A stretch of DNA of 64,000 nucleotides, taken from positions 558,001-622,000 of the forward strand of contig CAVWMF010000005.1 in the NCBI GenBank assembly GCA_963756025.1. Reading direction: 5' to 3'. The position numbers and the translations under genes were made by a program. Source of the stretch: Bog-473 sp963756025 (GTDB taxonomy: Bacteria; Actinomycetota; Acidimicrobiia; Acidimicrobiales; RAAP-2). Positions 61,434-64,000 of this stretch are shown here, piece after piece. A model generated the notes under the pieces. The model did not search any database and was not told the origin of the DNA. It saw only the letters and a program-made list of their open reading frames with translations. Position 1 is the stretch's first letter. The number at the start of each line of letters is the position of its first letter.

Positions 61434-62543
61434 TCAGGCCCGGTGCCGCCGGGCCTGCGCCAGCACGAGCTGTCGATGTGTGGTGGCGTCGCCCCAGGCC
61501 TTGGAGAGGGCCCAGCTCCGCTGGACGAAGAAATGGAGATCGCACTCCCAGGTGTAGCCGGTTGCGCCGTGCACCCCGAGCGCAGCCCGGGCCGCCAGTT
61601 CGGCGGCATCCGAGGCCAATGCCTTGGCCATGGAGGCGTCATGGGACACCGTCGGCTGCGCGCTGGCGAGCGCCCAGGCGGCGTGATAGGTCACCGGGCG
61701 GGACAATTCGAGCTTGATCCTGGCGTCCGTCAGGAGCTGCGCTGCGGGCCCGACGTTCCCGCCGGTCGGCCCGGACCGACGGCGCGCCCGGGCGAAGTCG
61801 GCCGCCAACGTGATCATCCGGTCCGTCAGGCCGTTCAAGAGCGCGGCTGCGCCGGCCGCCCCGCGATCGGCCATGAGCCCGACCCCGGCTTCGGCCGCGA
61901 CCCCGTAGGCCAACAGTGTCTCGGCCGAAAGCGGCCAGTGCACCACGGCGAGATCGCGGGTCGGATCGAGCGCAGGCGTGGCGTGCGCGGTGCACGCGTC
62001 GGACGGCACGGCGTGCAACTGCCAGCCCGAGTCCGGGTCACGGACGGCGAGGAGGAAGACCGCTGCATCGCGCGCCCCGACCACGCGCGGTGTGCGCAAC
62101 ATGCCATCGGCGGACACCGTGGTCGGTGACGACGGACCGCCCGGTCCGATGTCGATGCCACCCACGGCGAGGGGGGCATTGCCCTTCAGCAGCGCCCGCA
62201 ATGCGTCAGCCGCCGCCGGCGCGGGCAGCAAGGCGGCCAGGAGTGGCGCGGCGAGACCTGCGGTCTCGAGCAGAGGTTCGGGTAACGCCGCCCAACCGGC
62301 TTCTTCGAAGACGCCCACGAGGTCGACGTCGCTCAGACCGAGCCCGTCGTCGGATCGGGGCACCAGCATCCCCGGCGCACCCAGCGCGGCCAGCGCGGCC
62401 CAGCGACCGGCCGCCATGGTCGATCGTTGTGCGGGCGTGCTCTCGCCATGCGCGCGCAGTGCGCTGAGGGGAAAGACGCGCCCGAGCGCCCGGTGCAGGT
62501 TCCGCCGCCGCTCGAGTTGATCGGCACTGAACGAGAAGTCCAC
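61434..62543 (-). CDS. Acyl-CoA dehydrogenase family protein (second subunit-like)
   Basis: The GTG at 62543 gives 369 residues with the acyl-CoA dehydrogenase fold: FSFSADQLERRRNLHRALG, LGAPGMLVPRSDDGLGLSDV and the C-terminal ALGVHGATGYTWECDLHFFV. It follows the other acyl-CoA dehydrogenase gene by 2 bases. In actinobacterial sterol degradation such pairs form alpha2beta2 enzymes in which only one member supplies the catalytic base; in this protein the usual base position is not obvious. Confidence 0.87.
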   Translation of the reverse strand: MDFSFSADQLERRRNLHRALGRVFPLSALRAHGESTPAQRSTMAAGRWAALAALGAPGMLVPRSDDGLGLSDVDLVGVFEEAGWAALPEPLLETAGLAAPLLAALLPAPAAADALRALLKGNAPLAVGGIDIGPGGPSSPTTVSADGMLRTPRVVGARDAAVFLLAVRDPDSGWQLHAVPSDACTAHATPALDPTRDLAVVHWPLSAETLLAYGVAAEAGVGLMADRGAAGAAALLNGLTDRMITLAADFARARRRSGPTGGNVGPAAQLLTDARIKLELSRPVTYHAAWALASAQPTVSHDASMAKALASDAAELAARAALGVHGATGYTWECDLHFFVQRSWALSKAWGDATTHRQLVLAQARRHRA

Positions 62544-62545
62544 TG

Positions 62546-63716
62546 TCAAGCTTCCCCGACGCCGAGCAGGCGTTCGGCCACGGCGTTGCGCTGCATCTCC
62601 GACGTCGCTGCGTCGATGGGCCCGGCCAGCGCCGTGAAGAAGCCGTCCAGCCATTCGCCCGGAGATCCTGCGTCGAGCAATTCGGCGTCGGATCCCAAGA
62701 GTGCCAGGGCGGTCTCGCACACGGCGACGTCGGTCTCCGCGCGGAAGATCGCGTTGCAGCCCCCTTCGGCATCCGCCGCCTCCCCCCGGGCCACCTTGCT
62801 GGCCGTCCAGTACGTGTGGAGCTGGTAGGCCTGCGCATCGATGTAGGCCCGGGCCACGGCATCCGCCGCCGGGGCCGGGGCTCCGCGTTGATCGAACAGG
62901 TGGATAAGCCGGGCCGCCGCGTCCGCGTGGCGCGCCGGGCTGCGCAAGCCGAAGCCCCGCTCGCTGGCCCGCCATCGCCGTGGCGACCGACCAGCCCGTT
63001 CCCTCGGTCCCGAGCACCTGGGCCCCGGGTACCTCGACGCCCTCGAACGAGATGTCGGCCAGACCGGGGTTGCCGTCGGCCGGGCGAAGCGGCCGCACGC
63101 TGACGCCGGGGGAGTCGAGCGAAACGAGGAAGGACGTCAGGCCGCCGCCTCGTCCGTCGTCGCGGCCCGTGCGAAAGACCCCGAAGCACCAGTGGGCGTA
63201 GGGACCGCCCTGGGCCCAGCTGGCCTGACCGCTCAGGCGCCAGCCGTCCCCGTCCGGATCGCGGATGGCCCGGCCACTGCTCGCACCCGGTTCACCGCCC
63301 GCTTCACCGCCTTCACCACCCGGGGCGGCCCCGGGCCAGGCTCGGCACCAGATCTCCTCGCCGGCGGCGATCGCGGGCAGGTAGCGCTCCTTCTGGGCCT
63401 CTGTGCCGATCTCGATCAGGATGGGCGCCAGGAGGAAGATGCCGTCCTCGCTCACGCGGGCGGGGGCCCGGGCCCGCTGGTACTCCTCCTCGAAAACGAG
63501 CCCTTCCATGATCCCGAGGTCCCGGCCGCCGTACGCCGTGGGCCAGCTCACGGCCGACCACCTGTCGGCGTACATGGTGGCCTCCCAGCCCCGGTGGGCC
63601 TCGAACCCGGCTGCGGTGCCCAGCGGGGGCAGGGGTTCCGACGGGACATGGGCGGCCAACCACGCTCGGGCCTCTTTCCGGAAGGCCTCGTCCTCAGGGC
63701 CGAAGGTCACGTCCAT
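62546..63716 (-). pseudogene. Acyl-CoA dehydrogenase, frameshifted
   Basis: From ATG 63716 the first frame reads as an acyl-CoA dehydrogenase: FGPEDEAFRKEARAWLAAHV, WPTAYGGRDLGIMEGLVFEE, SGQASWAQGGPYAHWCFGVF and ADISFEGVEVPGAQVLG. At ATAMAG (about 62964-62970) it breaks. The next frame resumes SERGFGLRSPARHADAAARL and continues through HTYWTASKVARGEA to 62546. One base fewer in the GGGCC run gives 389 residues. A Gly/Glu-rich insert lies near residues 140-160. It pairs with the gene at 61434. Confidence 0.87.
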
Positions 63717-64000
63717 GCTCCTGCGAATCTGGCACACCGCCGGGTGCATTGCCAGGCTTTGATACCGGGATATTTGCAGGCAGAGTGGGGTTTTTCTCTG
63801 TACGGGGGCGGTCGCAGGGCAGTCGACGCGCCCCGTCGTGCGCCTACGGAGGATTGAAACCCCGGCGTTCGGGGTATTGGCGGGGGGACGCCAATTGCGG
63901 GTTGTTGACGTCTATTTTCTGCAGAGCCAGGAAATAGTCAGAGCGTCCAAGTTGGTCGCCCCCAAGGAGTACCGATTCTGAAATGGAGGATGCATGCTGG
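63717..64000. other. 284-base stretch at the window end without a confirmed gene
   Basis: This is the region upstream of the acyl-CoA dehydrogenase pair. It holds a solitary CRISPR-repeat-like end (GGATTGAAAC, 63851-63860). At the very edge, GGAGG (63985-63989) stands 4 bases before an ATG at 63994, which may start a plus-strand gene beyond the window. Confidence 0.4.

Noticed and set aside
61434..63749. A single 771-residue acyl-CoA dehydrogenase fusion
   Set aside because: The middle of that frame is nonsense. A one-base frame error in the first gene makes its frame run into the second.
63851..64000. CRISPR array
   Set aside because: Only one repeat-like sequence, no spacer-repeat periodicity and no cas gene in the window.
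1..64000. Defence island, prophage, integrase or insertion sequence
   Set aside because: No transposase, recombinase, restriction, toxin-antitoxin or phage protein was seen; gene content is respiratory, biosynthetic and catabolic.

Overview
The window is a high-GC actinobacterial chromosome segment. I infer class Acidimicrobiia. The main evidence is an amidase at 52473-54032 carrying GYWLVASDGGIF-type repeats, which are typical of that class. A complete mycofactocin locus, actinobacterial CtaF and QcrCAB proteins, GTG/TTG starts and many candidate leaderless promoters agree with this. No tRNA, rRNA, insertion sequence, integrase or CRISPR array was found. Layout: (1) 1-12335 is the distal part of a respiratory complex I operon, nuoF (5' end cut by the window) to nuoN, with genes overlapping by 1-8 bases, followed by a duplicated EthD-like protein. 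(2) 13241-17495 holds a PASTA membrane protein, a 1040-residue MprF-like protein with a cysteine-rich 45-residue gene just after it, and a PNKP-like HAD phosphatase. (3) 17486-22779 is a minus-strand operon ybjQ-hemE-hemH-hemG-lnt, divergent from helD (22876-25353). (4) 25440-29552 encodes cytochrome oxidase subunit III and the cytochrome bcc complex (ctaE-qcrC-qcrA-qcrB); 31633-34788 on the minus strand encodes ctaC-ctaD-ctaF. Between them lie an MFS transporter and a 566-base gene-free stretch. Together with nuo, this window encodes most of the NADH-to-oxygen chain. (5) 34882-44308 holds tatA, a CopD-like membrane protein, an enoyl-CoA hydratase, a GH1 glycosidase, DedA, an alpha/beta hydrolase, a D-aminoacylase-type amidohydrolase and a fused ABC ATPase-permease. 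(6) 44357-52386 is the mycofactocin region: TetR regulator, NDMA-dependent alcohol dehydrogenase, minus-strand mftF-small ORF-mftD, and plus-strand mftA-mftB-mftC-mftE-SDR from a divergent control region. (7) 52473-63716 holds the repeat-bearing amidase, a sphingosine-phosphate-lyase-like PLP enzyme, a DUF35 protein, an FtsH-like protease, a histidine phosphatase, a membrane protein, the alkylation-repair pair ogt/adaA-alkA and two acyl-CoA dehydrogenases. Two patterns run through the window. First, six genes, all right of 36.6 kb (including mftC and mftD), are interrupted by what looks like exactly one extra G or C in a short run; this most likely reflects sequence error but could be real decay. 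Second, many genes have a TAnnnT hexamer 6-8 bases before their start codon, the arrangement expected of leaderless transcripts. Other points worth checking are a pair of mutually exclusive hairpins around the tatA ribosome-binding site, a Ser in place of the catalytic Cys in Lnt, and the uncharacterised small proteins at 13613-13750 and 47505-47708.
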